From positions 4,030,001 through 4,094,000 of the forward strand of contig NZ_LT907980.1 in NCBI RefSeq assembly GCF_900215155.1: a stretch of 64,000 nucleotides of DNA, in the 5' to 3' direction. The notes below the pieces were generated by a model, which ran no database searches, had not been told where the DNA came from, and saw only the letters and a list, made by a program, of their open reading frames with translations. Position 1 is the first letter of the stretch. Each line of letters opens with the position of its first letter. The DNA comes from Marinobacter sp. LV10R510-11A. Its GTDB lineage: Bacteria > Pseudomonadota > Gammaproteobacteria > Pseudomonadales > Oleiphilaceae. Below, one piece after another: positions 50,765 to 59,628 of this stretch. The position numbers and the translations under genes are program-made.

Positions 50765-52108
50765 ATGTCTATGGTTTTAATTTTAATCGCACTTATTGCG
50801 TTCATTGTGTTCGCAACGAGTAAATTGCGCCTCAATCCTTTTATCACGCTATTGCTGGCATCGTTCATCGCCGCTTTTGCATTTGGCCTGCCTTTTGACT
50901 CCATTGAATCAACGATTCGCGGTGGTTTTGGTAAAATTCTCGGCTACATCGGCCTTGTTATTGTTTTGGGTACCATCATTGGTGTCATTCTTGAGCGCAC
51001 CGGCGCCGCTATTGTGATGGCTGAAACCATCATTAAATGTTTGGGCAAGAAATTCCCCACCATGACGATGTCCATCGTTGGGTTTATTGTGTCTATTCCG
51101 GTGTTTTGTGATTCCGGTTTCGTCATTCTAAACAGCCTGAAACGCTCAATGGCGAGAACCTTGAGTGTATCCCCCGTAGCGATGACGGTGGCGCTTTCCA
51201 CTGGCCTGTTTGCAACCCATACCCTGGTGCCACCCACGCCAGGGCCGATTGCGGCAGCGGGCAACCTCGGGCTGGAAAACAACCTGGGGCTGGTTATCGG
51301 CGTTGGCCTTGGTTTTGCCATCATCGCGGCGATCGCGGGTCTGGTTTGGGCGTATTTTTCACGCAATCTGCCTAGTACAGAGCTTGAACTGACAGAGGAA
51401 GCATTTCAGGAAGGCAAAGAACATTACGGTCAGCTGCCCGGTCCATGGAAAGCGATTGCCCCTATTTTTGTGCCTATCGTTCTGATTTGCCTTGGTTCAG
51501 TCGCCAGTTACCCCGCCGCCCCACTGGGAGATGGCGCTCTGTATGAAGTGTTGAATTTTCTCGGTAAGCCACTGAATGCCCTGTTGATTGGCCTTGGGTT
51601 TGCGTTGTTTTTGATCCAAGGCGGCGAAAAACTCAAAGAGTTTGCGCGTCACACCGAAAAAGGCATGGCTGTCTCAGCGCCGATCATTCTGATTACCGGT
51701 GCGGGTGGTGCATTTGGTGCAGTTCTGGCAGCGACACCACTGGGCGATTTCCTTGGTCAGAACCTGTCTACACTGGGTTTGGGCGTTATCATGCCGTTTA
51801 TCGTGGCCGCTGCACTGAAATCGGCACAAGGTTCTTCAACCGTCGCTCTGGTTACCGCGTCTGCACTGGTCGCCCCGTTGTTGCCACAGCTTGGACTGGA
51901 CACAGATATGGGCCGCGTATTAACTGTGATGGCCGTTGGCGCCGGTGCCATGACTGTTTCCCACGCTAACGACAGCTATTTTTGGGTGGTATCCCAGTTC
52001 AGTAAAATGGATGTCGCAACGGCATATCGCTCACACACAGCGGCAACGCTGTTTATGGGGCTGGTAACGATTACTGCAGTTTGGCTGGTATCGCTGGTGG
52101 CGCTGTAA
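50765..52108 (+). CDS. GntP family permease (gluconate/glycerate type)
   Basis: This inner-membrane transporter has 447 residues and about 12 hydrophobic segments. Typical are SIPVFCDSGFVILNSLKRSM, HTLVPPTPGPIAAAGNLG, ITGAGGAFGAVLAATPLGD, LKSAQGSSTVALVTASALVA and SHANDSYFWVVSQFSKMD. Between the CdaR regulator and glycerate kinase it is probably a glycerate importer, though GntP members also take gluconate. CGGAGG lies before the ATG. Confidence 0.93.
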   Translation: MSMVLILIALIAFIVFATSKLRLNPFITLLLASFIAAFAFGLPFDSIESTIRGGFGKILGYIGLVIVLGTIIGVILERTGAAIVMAETIIKCLGKKFPTMTMSIVGFIVSIPVFCDSGFVILNSLKRSMARTLSVSPVAMTVALSTGLFATHTLVPPTPGPIAAAGNLGLENNLGLVIGVGLGFAIIAAIAGLVWAYFSRNLPSTELELTEEAFQEGKEHYGQLPGPWKAIAPIFVPIVLICLGSVASYPAAPLGDGALYEVLNFLGKPLNALLIGLGFALFLIQGGEKLKEFARHTEKGMAVSAPIILITGAGGAFGAVLAATPLGDFLGQNLSTLGLGVIMPFIVAAALKSAQGSSTVALVTASALVAPLLPQLGLDTDMGRVLTVMAVGAGAMTVSHANDSYFWVVSQFSKMDVATAYRSHTAATLFMGLVTITAVWLVSLVAL

Positions 52109-52153
52109 GCGTTGTCAACGATGCGCTGAACAACTTACCCGTAAGGACACAGC

Positions 52154-53287
52154 ATGCGCGTACTCATTGCCCCTGATTCGTTCAAAGAGTGTCTGACCGC
52201 GGAAGCCGTCGCCAATGCCATTGCCGTCGGTTGGCTGCGAGGTGCTCCGGCGGATCAGGTGGTTCAAATCCCTCTGGCGGATGGCGGCGAGGGCACGACA
52301 GCTACTCTTGTGAGCGCGATGCGCGGCACACTGCACCAAACTTGGGTAAGTGACCCTTACGGTGCGCAGATCAGCGCCAGTTATGGGCTAATAGAGGAGG
52401 GGAGAACAGCCATTGTTGAAGTCGCTGAGGCAAGCGGCCTGCACTGGGTGGCGGAATCTGGCCGAAATGCGATGACAGCGTCCAGTTATGGTACCGGTGA
52501 GCTCATTATGGCTGCCCTGCAACACCAGCCAGAGACGCTCATCGTTTGCCTTGGTGGCAGTGCCACCACCGATGGTGGTGCGGGTATGCTGCAAGCGATG
52601 GGCGCGCAACTGCTGGACGACAACGGCCACCCCATACCACCCGGTGGTGAGGGGCTACAACACATCAGCCATTTTGACCTTGCAGAAGCGAAGGCCAACC
52701 TGGCAGGTGTACGGATTGTGGTGGCGTGCGATGTCACCAATCTTCTACTCGGTGATTTGGGTGCTGCAGCCGTATTCGGGCCGCAAAAAGGTGCCTCGCC
52801 AGACGAGGCCAGAGTACTCGATAACAACCTTGGCACATTCGCCCGGTGCTTAGAGAAAAGCGGTTACGACATAAGCAGCTTTGCGGGAAGTGGTGCAGCC
52901 GGCGGTATTGGCGGCGCTGTCGCCGGTATTCTCGGTGGGTTCCTGAAGCCCGGCATTGAGCTGGTTATGTCAGCTGTGGACATGGAAGCGCATATGCAAG
53001 CCACCGACCTGGTGATCACGGCTGAAGGTGCTATCGACGGGCAAAGCGCGTCCGGGAAAACGCCGACGGGTGTCGCCAAACTGGCTCAACGCTATCAGGT
53101 ACCTGTTATTGGCCTTGCTGGCAAATTGGGAGGGGGTAATATGGCAGCCATTCATGACGCGGGCATTACAGCGGTTTTCTCGATTGCCCCGGGGCCAATC
53201 AGTAAAGACGACGCTATCGCTAACGCCGCGCACTATCTTGAGAATACTGCAGAGCAGCTGGCCAGGCTTATTTCGGGGCTGAAATAA
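52154..53287 (+). CDS. garK: Glycerate kinase, type 2 (GarK/GlxK family)
   Basis: The enzyme phosphorylates glycerate (in GarK, to 2-phosphoglycerate). The 377 residues show the family start MRVLIAPDSFKECLTAEAVA, IPLADGGEGTTATLV, CLGGSATTDGGAGMLQAMGA, VFGPQKGASPDEA and TAEGAIDGQSASGKTPTGVA. It lies 45 bp after the GntP gene, so CdaR-controlled uptake and phosphorylation of glycerate form one pathway feeding glycolysis. Confidence 0.94.
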   Translation: MRVLIAPDSFKECLTAEAVANAIAVGWLRGAPADQVVQIPLADGGEGTTATLVSAMRGTLHQTWVSDPYGAQISASYGLIEEGRTAIVEVAEASGLHWVAESGRNAMTASSYGTGELIMAALQHQPETLIVCLGGSATTDGGAGMLQAMGAQLLDDNGHPIPPGGEGLQHISHFDLAEAKANLAGVRIVVACDVTNLLLGDLGAAAVFGPQKGASPDEARVLDNNLGTFARCLEKSGYDISSFAGSGAAGGIGGAVAGILGGFLKPGIELVMSAVDMEAHMQATDLVITAEGAIDGQSASGKTPTGVAKLAQRYQVPVIGLAGKLGGGNMAAIHDAGITAVFSIAPGPISKDDAIANAAHYLENTAEQLARLISGLK

Positions 53288-53331
53288 AAAGGTTGATGGC
53301 CTGCCGATGGACTGTATGCAGCCACTCCCAA

Positions 53332-53530
53332 TCAAATACCCAATTGCAGCCCGATTTCAATGACTCGGCCGGATGGGATCTGGTAAAGCGATGTCGCATG
53401 CAGGGTATTGCGAACCATGAGCGCGAACAGTTTGTCGCGCCACGCCATCATGCCGTCTTTCTTCCACCATAGGCAGCCGCCAAGTTGTCGGATGAGCGGA
53501 ATGCCAGCACAAGGACAATCGCGGCACCTC
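53332..53530 (-). pseudogene. Kup potassium transporter remnant
   Basis: The last 45 codons encode the Kup C-terminus (WRDKLFALMVRNTLHATSLY and QIPSGRVIEIGLQLGI). In another frame just upstream, 53470-53530 encodes IVLVLAFRSSDNLAAAYG, a central Kup transmembrane segment. The 200 or so residues in between and the N-terminal half are gone, and the junction shifts the frame. Confidence 0.75.
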
Positions 53531-53758
53531 CAATTAACGTGCGGCGGGATCGGCTGTCTTGGTCTTGGTCCGGCCAGGTTTCGATGCTTCGCGGGGTTTC
53601 GCAATGTCCCTTCATTCTTCTTGAACTCAGGTACTCCCTGTAGTTTAGTTTACTCGCAGGATGGTGGGCGCCGGGCGAGTCTTCATGCGCTTTGTGCCCT
53701 CTAAATGTATGCCATACTAGATAGATATCATGTGATGAGTTTAAAACGAGGTACGGTG

Positions 53759-54607
53759 ATGAAGTTATTAAAAAATACATGTACTAAAACGCTGGCACTG
53801 GTGCTGGGTGTAATGGCTGTAACCGGTGTGGCTCAGGCCGGTACACTTGAGGATCGTATTGAGGACGGCGAGACAATTCGTCTCGGGTTCGCCGCAGCGC
53901 CGCCTTGGGCCTATGCGGGTAACGATGGTTCAGCCAAAGGTTTTGTTAATGGTATCGCCATCGATGTGCTTAAGCGCATGGGCCACACCAATATCGAACC
54001 TGTTCTGACCAGCTGGTCCAGCCTGATTCCCAGCTTGAAAGCACGCCGAGTGGATATCGTAACGGGTGGGATGTACATCGTTAAGGCGCGCTGTGAAAAC
54101 ATGGATTTCTCGGATCCCATTGGCGCTTTCGGTGATACGTTTGTAGTGCCTAAGGGCAACCCTAAAAACCTTGAAACCTATCAGGATCTGATTGACCAAG
54201 ATCTGACGATGGTTGCGCCTTCTGGTTACAACACGCTGACAGATGCCAAAGATGCCGGCGTTCCTAACCGCAATATCAGGGAAGTACCAGGCACGACGGA
54301 AGCACTGGCTGCATTGCGCACGGGCCGTACCGATGCGGTTCCGATTAACGTACTGGAAGCCAAGCATGCTGCAGATTTGGATGAAAAATTCGATATCTCA
54401 GACCCCGAGGTTTTTGTGGGCCGTGATAAGCAGGTTGTCGGTGTTGGCTTTCGCTCAGAAGACAGCGCGTTTCGTGAGGCGTTCAACAAAGCCCTGAAGG
54501 ATTACATGGGCTCTGATGAAATGATGGCGACCGTTACACCTGATGAGTACATCAAAGCGTTTTTGCCAGCAGGGCAGACCACAGAAGCGGCTTGCAAGTC
54601 TAACTAG
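53759..54607 (+). CDS. ehuB: EhuB-like solute-binding protein of an ectoine/amino-acid ABC transporter
   Basis: This periplasmic binding protein of family 3 has 282 residues and a signal peptide (ALVLGVMAVTGVAQA). RLGFAAAPPWAYAGNDGSAK, FVNGIAIDVLKRMGHTNIEP and the VDIVTGGMYIVKARCENMDF block fit EhuB (ectoine/hydroxyectoine binding). It converges with ehuA, with 9 bp between the stops, so it is transcribed apart from the permease genes, unlike the usual ehuABCD order. GAGG precedes the ATG. Confidence 0.85.
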   Translation: MKLLKNTCTKTLALVLGVMAVTGVAQAGTLEDRIEDGETIRLGFAAAPPWAYAGNDGSAKGFVNGIAIDVLKRMGHTNIEPVLTSWSSLIPSLKARRVDIVTGGMYIVKARCENMDFSDPIGAFGDTFVVPKGNPKNLETYQDLIDQDLTMVAPSGYNTLTDAKDAGVPNRNIREVPGTTEALAALRTGRTDAVPINVLEAKHAADLDEKFDISDPEVFVGRDKQVVGVGFRSEDSAFREAFNKALKDYMGSDEMMATVTPDEYIKAFLPAGQTTEAACKSN

Positions 54608-54616
54608 GCTGTTGAC

Positions 54617-55435
54617 CTAGTTGGCATCCAAAACAGCACTCAGGAACTGCTGAGTGCGTTCTTTCTGGGGATTGTCGAACAGCATTTCTGGTGCTCCCTG
54701 CTCTTCAATCTTGCCGTCGAAAAAGAGGCAGACCCGATCTGAAATTTCTCGGGCAAAGCCGATCTGGTGCGTCACCATCAGCATAGTCAGATTGTGTTGA
54801 TCGACCAGGCTGCGGATTACGCTGGTTACTTCGCTGATAACTTCCGGGTCTAACGCGGAAGTGACTTCATCAAACAGCATCACCTTGGGGCGCATGGCAA
54901 GCGCGCGAGCGATTGCGACCCGTTGCTGCTGTCCACCAGACAGTCGCGAGGGATGCTGATCGCGTTTCTCTGCCATGCCCACCAAATCCAGCAGTTCCAA
55001 AGCCCGCTCCTCGGCCTCTTCTTTCGACAGCCCTAGAACGTGTACCGGCCCTTCCATGCAGTTGCCAAGCGCGGTCATGTGGGGGAACAGGTTGAAGTGT
55101 TGGAAGCACATGCCGATCTTGGAGCGTATTTTGCGCAGATGGGCCGCGTTGGCGGGAATAAGGCGGCCATTTTTCACCATGTGGGTTAGCGGTTCACCGT
55201 CTACATAAATCACGCCACTGTCGATTGTTTCCAGTGTCATCAGCATCCGCAGAACAGTGGTTTTGCCCGAGCCTGAGGGGCCGATGATGGTGACCATCTC
55301 GCCGGTTTCAACGTCTAGGTTCAGGCCGTCGAGCACGGTCAATTGACCATATTTTTTGGTCACGTTTTGAAACCGCACCATAGGCACAGTGTCGCCCTCG
55401 AGTTTCAGTGGATATTGGCTCACATCGTGTTTCAT
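54617..55435 (-). CDS. ehuA: EhuA-like ABC transporter ATP-binding protein
   Basis: The 272-residue ATPase of the polar amino acid/ectoine importer family has Walker A (GPSGSGKTT), Q-loop CFQHFNLFPHMTALGNCMEG, signature LSGGQQQRVAIARAL and Walker B VMLFDEVTSALDPE. It is the last gene of the minus-strand run ehuC-ehuD-ehuA, and its start overlaps the ehuD stop by four bases (ATGA). Confidence 0.92.
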   Translation of the reverse strand: MKHDVSQYPLKLEGDTVPMVRFQNVTKKYGQLTVLDGLNLDVETGEMVTIIGPSGSGKTTVLRMLMTLETIDSGVIYVDGEPLTHMVKNGRLIPANAAHLRKIRSKIGMCFQHFNLFPHMTALGNCMEGPVHVLGLSKEEAEERALELLDLVGMAEKRDQHPSRLSGGQQQRVAIARALAMRPKVMLFDEVTSALDPEVISEVTSVIRSLVDQHNLTMLMVTHQIGFAREISDRVCLFFDGKIEEQGAPEMLFDNPQKERTQQFLSAVLDAN

Positions 55436-56103
55436 TTAGTCAGTCCCATTTTTTGGCGCAATGCCTTGTCGAGTCGCCGGATGAACCAAGCGGTTGGCAG
55501 CGATATGGCCAGAAAAATAAGGCCGACGAGTGTGTAGGGTTCTAAATAGCGGAAGTTATCAGCACCAATGGAGTTGGCGGTATGCATCAGTTCAGCCACC
55601 CCGATAACAGACAGCATCGGCGTATCCTTGAGGATGCCGACCAAATAATTGCCCATGCCCGCAAACGCCGGCGGAAGTGCTTGTGGAATGATGATGCGGC
55701 GATAGGTTTGGGCGGTCGATAGATTGATGGCCCGAGCGGCCTCCCACTGACCTTTGGGTACGTTTTCGATACCGCCCCGGTATACTTCTGAAAGATAGGC
55801 GGCGTAATGCAGGCCGATCGCGATGAGGCCTGCGGTCCAGGGCGACAGGCGAAGGCCGAACTGCGGGCCAACGTAGTAGATGAAGAAGATCTGCAACAGC
55901 AACGGTGTTGAGCGAACAAATTCCACCAGTTCGCGCACGATGAAAGTCAGTGTACGTGAGGGCGTGCGTTGTGCCAGCGTAAATACCAGCCCCAGTACCA
56001 CCGCCAGAACATACCCACCACCTGCTGCCATCAGCGTATTGCCCGCTGCGGCTATCAGGCGGGGCAGGATCTCCCAGGTAAAATCCAGTTTCCAATCAAG
56101 CAT
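55432..56103 (-). CDS. ehuD: EhuD-like ABC transporter permease
   Basis: This inner-membrane permease has 223 residues and about five transmembrane segments. The HisM-type EAA loop is present (GQWEAARAINLSTAQTYRRI followed by the IIPQALPPAFAGMGNYLVG segment). It pairs with EhuC to form the channel. It overlaps ehuA by four bases and is three bases downstream of the ehuC stop. Confidence 0.9.
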   Translation of the reverse strand: MLDWKLDFTWEILPRLIAAAGNTLMAAGGGYVLAVVLGLVFTLAQRTPSRTLTFIVRELVEFVRSTPLLLQIFFIYYVGPQFGLRLSPWTAGLIAIGLHYAAYLSEVYRGGIENVPKGQWEAARAINLSTAQTYRRIIIPQALPPAFAGMGNYLVGILKDTPMLSVIGVAELMHTANSIGADNFRYLEPYTLVGLIFLAISLPTAWFIRRLDKALRQKMGLTK

Positions 56104-56106
56104 GGT

Positions 56107-56772
56107 TTAAGTTCGTCCGATTTTGCGAGCCATGACCCGTTCCAGCCAGCGCATGACGGGCGTTACCATAAATCGCGCAATAATGTAGTAAACCACAAGC
56201 GCCGTACCGAACGCTTGGGCTGACAGATAGGTATTGTTATTGATCTGGCGAGTTTCAAACATCAGATCGGTGACCGAAATCAGGGCGACCAGCGCGGTAC
56301 CTTTCAGGATCTCGACCATCAGGTTGCCCCAAGGTGGCAATATGGTGACCAGCGCTTGCGGCAAAATGATCCGTCGCATGCGCTTTGCGGGTGACATATT
56401 CAGTGCCAGCGCGGCTTCCCATTGACCTCTGGGAACGGACTGGATTGAGCCGCGGACCAGTTCGGCACCATAGGCGCCATAGCAGAGCCCGACGGTGATA
56501 AAGCCCGCGGCAAACTTTTCTAGGGTGAACCCAAGGAGCGGTAGGACAAAGTAAAACCAATAAAGCTGCACCAGAAGCGACGTACCGCGAAAAAGTTCAA
56601 TATAAACGGTGGCGGCAGCACGCACGGTTTTCGAGTGTGCCATCTTCATCAGTCCCGAGACCAGCGCGGCTGCAATCGCAACGAGAGCGGCCAGCCCGAA
56701 CTGCCCTAAGGTGATCAGCGTGCCTTCGAAGAAACGGCCGCTGTAGGTTACAAGGAAATCGAAATAGGACAT
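56107..56772 (-). CDS. ehuC: EhuC-like ABC transporter permease
   Basis: This is the second permease of the transporter, 221 residues, with LFRGTSLLVQLYWFYFVLPL and the EAA loop GQWEAALALNMSPAKRMRRI. ATG at 56772 starts the first transmembrane region properly; the frame is open to 56808. It is the first gene of the ehuCDA run. About 145 bp separate it from the isochorismatase-like gene on the same strand. Confidence 0.9.
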   Translation of the reverse strand: MSYFDFLVTYSGRFFEGTLITLGQFGLAALVAIAAALVSGLMKMAHSKTVRAAATVYIELFRGTSLLVQLYWFYFVLPLLGFTLEKFAAGFITVGLCYGAYGAELVRGSIQSVPRGQWEAALALNMSPAKRMRRIILPQALVTILPPWGNLMVEILKGTALVALISVTDLMFETRQINNNTYLSAQAFGTALVVYYIIARFMVTPVMRWLERVMARKIGRT

Positions 56773-56916
56773 CGTTATGTTTGGTCTCTGGCTCGTTTCG
56801 GTCCGCAATCACTGATGTCCGATCCACGAAATAGATGGTGTCCGGGATCATTGAACCCCTGCAGTTATTACCGCTGGCCTGGCGTTCATTTTTTGACCAG
56901 CTGGTTTAGCCTTAGC

Positions 56917-57516
56917 TCAGCGAAAGCTGTCCACGTTGTCCACGACTGCGGCGTAAAGATCTCGCGTTGAAGCCAGCGCACCGTCATGGACTTCTTGCGC
57001 GGAAAGCACCTTGCCATTTGCGGCTTCCAAGGAACGGGTGGCCGTTGTACTGGCGACAACGGTTGGTGAATATCCCAGGTTGAACCCACCGTGCGCAGTG
57101 GAGTTGATGCACATGTGAGTCATGAAGCCCGCGAGAATGATGTTTTTAACGCCCTTCGCTTTAAGCTGATCATCCAGATCGGTTTGTACAAACGAGTTTG
57201 GGAAGTTTTTGGTAATAACCGGCTCGCCGTCTTTCGGTGCAACGGCGTCAGCAATGGCGCCAATGTGAGCGTTAACGTCATAGGGGGAGCCCGGGCCGGC
57301 ATCGTGGCGAATATGAAACACTGGAATGCCTTTGGTGCGAGCCAGCTCCAGAAGTTTTCGGCCCTCTTCCAGAGCTTCATCACAACCTTCAAGCTTCATG
57401 ACGCCTTCAAGGTAGGTGTTCTGGTAGTCGATCATGATCAGAGCGGATTCGGAAAGGCTTGATGGCGCGAAGCTAAGGCCGTTCAGCTCTCTGAGCGTTG
57501 TTGAAGCTGTTGTCAT
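56917..57516 (-). CDS. Isochorismatase-like cysteine hydrolase
   Basis: The 199-residue isochorismatase-superfamily hydrolase has the catalytic Asp in LIMIDYQNTYLEG, Lys in PVITKNFPNSF and Cys in ILAGFMTHMCINSTAHGGF. Such enzymes hydrolyse amides or similar bonds. Its place ahead of the ehuCDA genes suggests a linked substrate, but this is only inferred from position. It is complete. Confidence 0.9.
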   Translation of the reverse strand: MTTASTTLRELNGLSFAPSSLSESALIMIDYQNTYLEGVMKLEGCDEALEEGRKLLELARTKGIPVFHIRHDAGPGSPYDVNAHIGAIADAVAPKDGEPVITKNFPNSFVQTDLDDQLKAKGVKNIILAGFMTHMCINSTAHGGFNLGYSPTVVASTTATRSLEAANGKVLSAQEVHDGALASTRDLYAAVVDNVDSFR

Positions 57517-57647
57517 GTTTGTTCTCCAGCGGTTGGTTTAAAGCATCAGCGTAATATGCGCTGCTTGCGCGGTACATACGACGAAAAGTCATTTCGATGG
57601 GCCGTTAGTAGTGTGCCCTTTTCGGGCGACTGCCTAGCACTTTGGGC

Positions 57648-57971
57648 TCAGCCAAAATAATCCTGCATCCAGCCAAAAAATGTACCCGTGTCTACTGCAG
57701 AAAGCGCCATTTGTTTAAAATCGTTCCCTACTTCATCCTCAATGGTTACAAACTGATAGAGCAACACACCTGGCTGTTCATCGTGCAGGATGAGCGTGAT
57801 GCGCCGGCGGGTGCGCAGGCAGTCGATGGTCATCACGTCAGCGGGAATACCGGTATCACGCATACCCCGGCGTACTTCCACTATCGGGTTGATGTGCTGA
57901 TGGGCCGCCTGAATGCGGGTATGGGCGTCGCTGGCCATGTCGGACAAGGCTTTGAGGGGATCTGCGGACAT
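57648..57971 (-). CDS. Hypothetical protein
   Basis: This 107-residue protein has no signal or membrane segment and is unrecognised. RRITLILHDEQPGVLLYQFV suggests a small beta-rich domain. AGGTTC precedes the ATG weakly. The neighbouring 270 bp (57972-58260) contain no other gene. Confidence 0.55.
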   Translation of the reverse strand: MSADPLKALSDMASDAHTRIQAAHQHINPIVEVRRGMRDTGIPADVMTIDCLRTRRRITLILHDEQPGVLLYQFVTIEDEVGNDFKQMALSAVDTGTFFGWMQDYFG

Positions 57972-58260
57972 TTGAACCTAGTCGATCTGAGGGTGAATTA
58001 TTGACGAACACCCGCCATGGTAGCCCAACTAATACTCGTCGCGAATCATAGTTCGTAACTCATGGCTACTTTCGGCTCTTGGCTGGAGTTGAGGGTGGCT
58101 TTGAGTTGTTGCAGGAGTTCCTCCAGAGCCCTACATTAATACTGTGAAGCGTATCTCAAATTTCCCCTTTTAGTTACCCTGAGGGAGGCCTGCAAAGTGA
58201 TTTGCGCCCCAGCAGATCTTTTATGTACTGTTACGCGACTTGGCCACGAGAACCGTTTTT

Positions 58261-59358
58261 ATGCCGACAGTAACGATCGACCCGAATTACTTTTCGCCTC
58301 GCGATATGCTCATGCTTCGGCTATCTATTCTGATTGGTGGCGTGTTGATTAGCCTGTTTATGATCGGCGATCTTCAGATGGTGCCCGAAGAGCTTGTGGA
58401 TGCTTACGTCACAAACCGGGCGTTTGTTCAGCTTCCCATTGTTTTTGCTCTGCTCGCTTCCAGTTTCCATCGGCGTTTTCTACAGTTTTCTCAGGTAGCG
58501 TGCTTTCTCGCGATTCTTGGCCTTGTTTATACAAACTATTATTTCATCCACGTGTCATGGCAACTTGCTGCATTCAGTTTTCCCTATGAGGGAACCTTTC
58601 TGTATGCATTTTTTGGCTTTTTTGTATTCGGAATGACATTCCGTTATGCGCTATGCCTAATGCTATTGAGCACTGCGGGCTTTATATGCCTGATGCTGCT
58701 GGACTCGGTATACGGCGATCGTACATTTATGAACGTGGGGTTTGTGGCTGGCTCACTGTTTATAGGTGCTATCGGGAGGCACAGGTTGGATCAGTTACTT
58801 GGCGCGCTTAAAAGTGCGAATGAGCAGTTGATTACCCTAAGTACAACCGATGGGCTCACGGGGTTGTCGAATCGGCGTGCTTTTATGGGTGAGTCAGAGC
58901 GGTTGTTTGCTCTGTTACGACGGTCAGGTCAGCTGATGAGTGTTTTCATGATCGACTTGGATCACTTCAAAAAATTCAATGACTCATACGGGCATCAGGA
59001 AGGTGATCGCGCTATTCGTTGCCAGGCGGACATCTTGAGAGCTGTTTTTAAACGCGAGACGGATATTCTCGGTCGCTATGGTGGTGAGGAATTTATTGTT
59101 GTTGCACCGGGAGATGGCAAGAACGATTTTGAACGTCAGGCCGCCCAGATTCTTGCTCAATGGCAGGCGCTGGCAATGCCGAACGAAGACAGTCCGAGTG
59201 GACAGTCTCTCAGCTGTTCCATCGGTATCTGCCATGGGTTGCCTACCGATTATGGTTCTCTGGAGAATATGATTAAAGCGGCTGATGAGGCACTGTACAG
59301 CGCGAAAGAAAAAGGGCGGGGGACGTTTGTAGTGGCTGAGCCGGCGCGCCCAATATGA
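58261..59358 (+). CDS. Membrane-bound GGDEF diguanylate cyclase
   Basis: The N-terminal half (about 15-185) has five or six transmembrane segments of a MASE-like sensor domain. The GGDEF domain follows with STTDGLTGLSNRRAFM, MIDLDHFKKFNDSYGHQEGD and RYGGEEF. The inhibitory RxxD is present as RETD. ATG at 58261 is preferred to an upstream TTG. It makes cyclic di-GMP; the sensed signal is unknown. Confidence 0.92.
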   Translation: MPTVTIDPNYFSPRDMLMLRLSILIGGVLISLFMIGDLQMVPEELVDAYVTNRAFVQLPIVFALLASSFHRRFLQFSQVACFLAILGLVYTNYYFIHVSWQLAAFSFPYEGTFLYAFFGFFVFGMTFRYALCLMLLSTAGFICLMLLDSVYGDRTFMNVGFVAGSLFIGAIGRHRLDQLLGALKSANEQLITLSTTDGLTGLSNRRAFMGESERLFALLRRSGQLMSVFMIDLDHFKKFNDSYGHQEGDRAIRCQADILRAVFKRETDILGRYGGEEFIVVAPGDGKNDFERQAAQILAQWQALAMPNEDSPSGQSLSCSIGICHGLPTDYGSLENMIKAADEALYSAKEKGRGTFVVAEPARPI

Positions 59359-59597
59359 AAACGACTTTTCCCATCCGCGTGGCCGCATTGCAGGTTGATA
59401 CCCGCATCGGTGACACGCAGCACGGTGTTGTTCTGGGATTGTGGTGGCTGAAATCAGTTTGCAGGGGGCAGAGCCACAGGCCCCAGTTCCTGATCGTTTC
59501 TGGCTTCGCAGGCGTGGCATCATTCCGGCCTTCTCTTGGCACCTTCATGGAATCTTGGGGCGGCGCTGGTATCGGAAACATATCCGCCGCTGAATGA
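59355..59597 (+). pseudogene. Carbon-nitrogen hydrolase N-terminal remnant
   Basis: ATG at 59355 overlaps the cyclase stop (ATGA) and reads FPIRVAALQVDTRIGDTQH, the usual start of nitrilase-family hydrolases. After about 21 residues the similarity ends and the frame closes at 80 codons with none of the Glu-Lys-Cys catalytic sites. Confidence 0.5.
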
Positions 59598-59628
59598 CTT
59601 AATCAAATAAAATGGCTGCTGTCATTGT

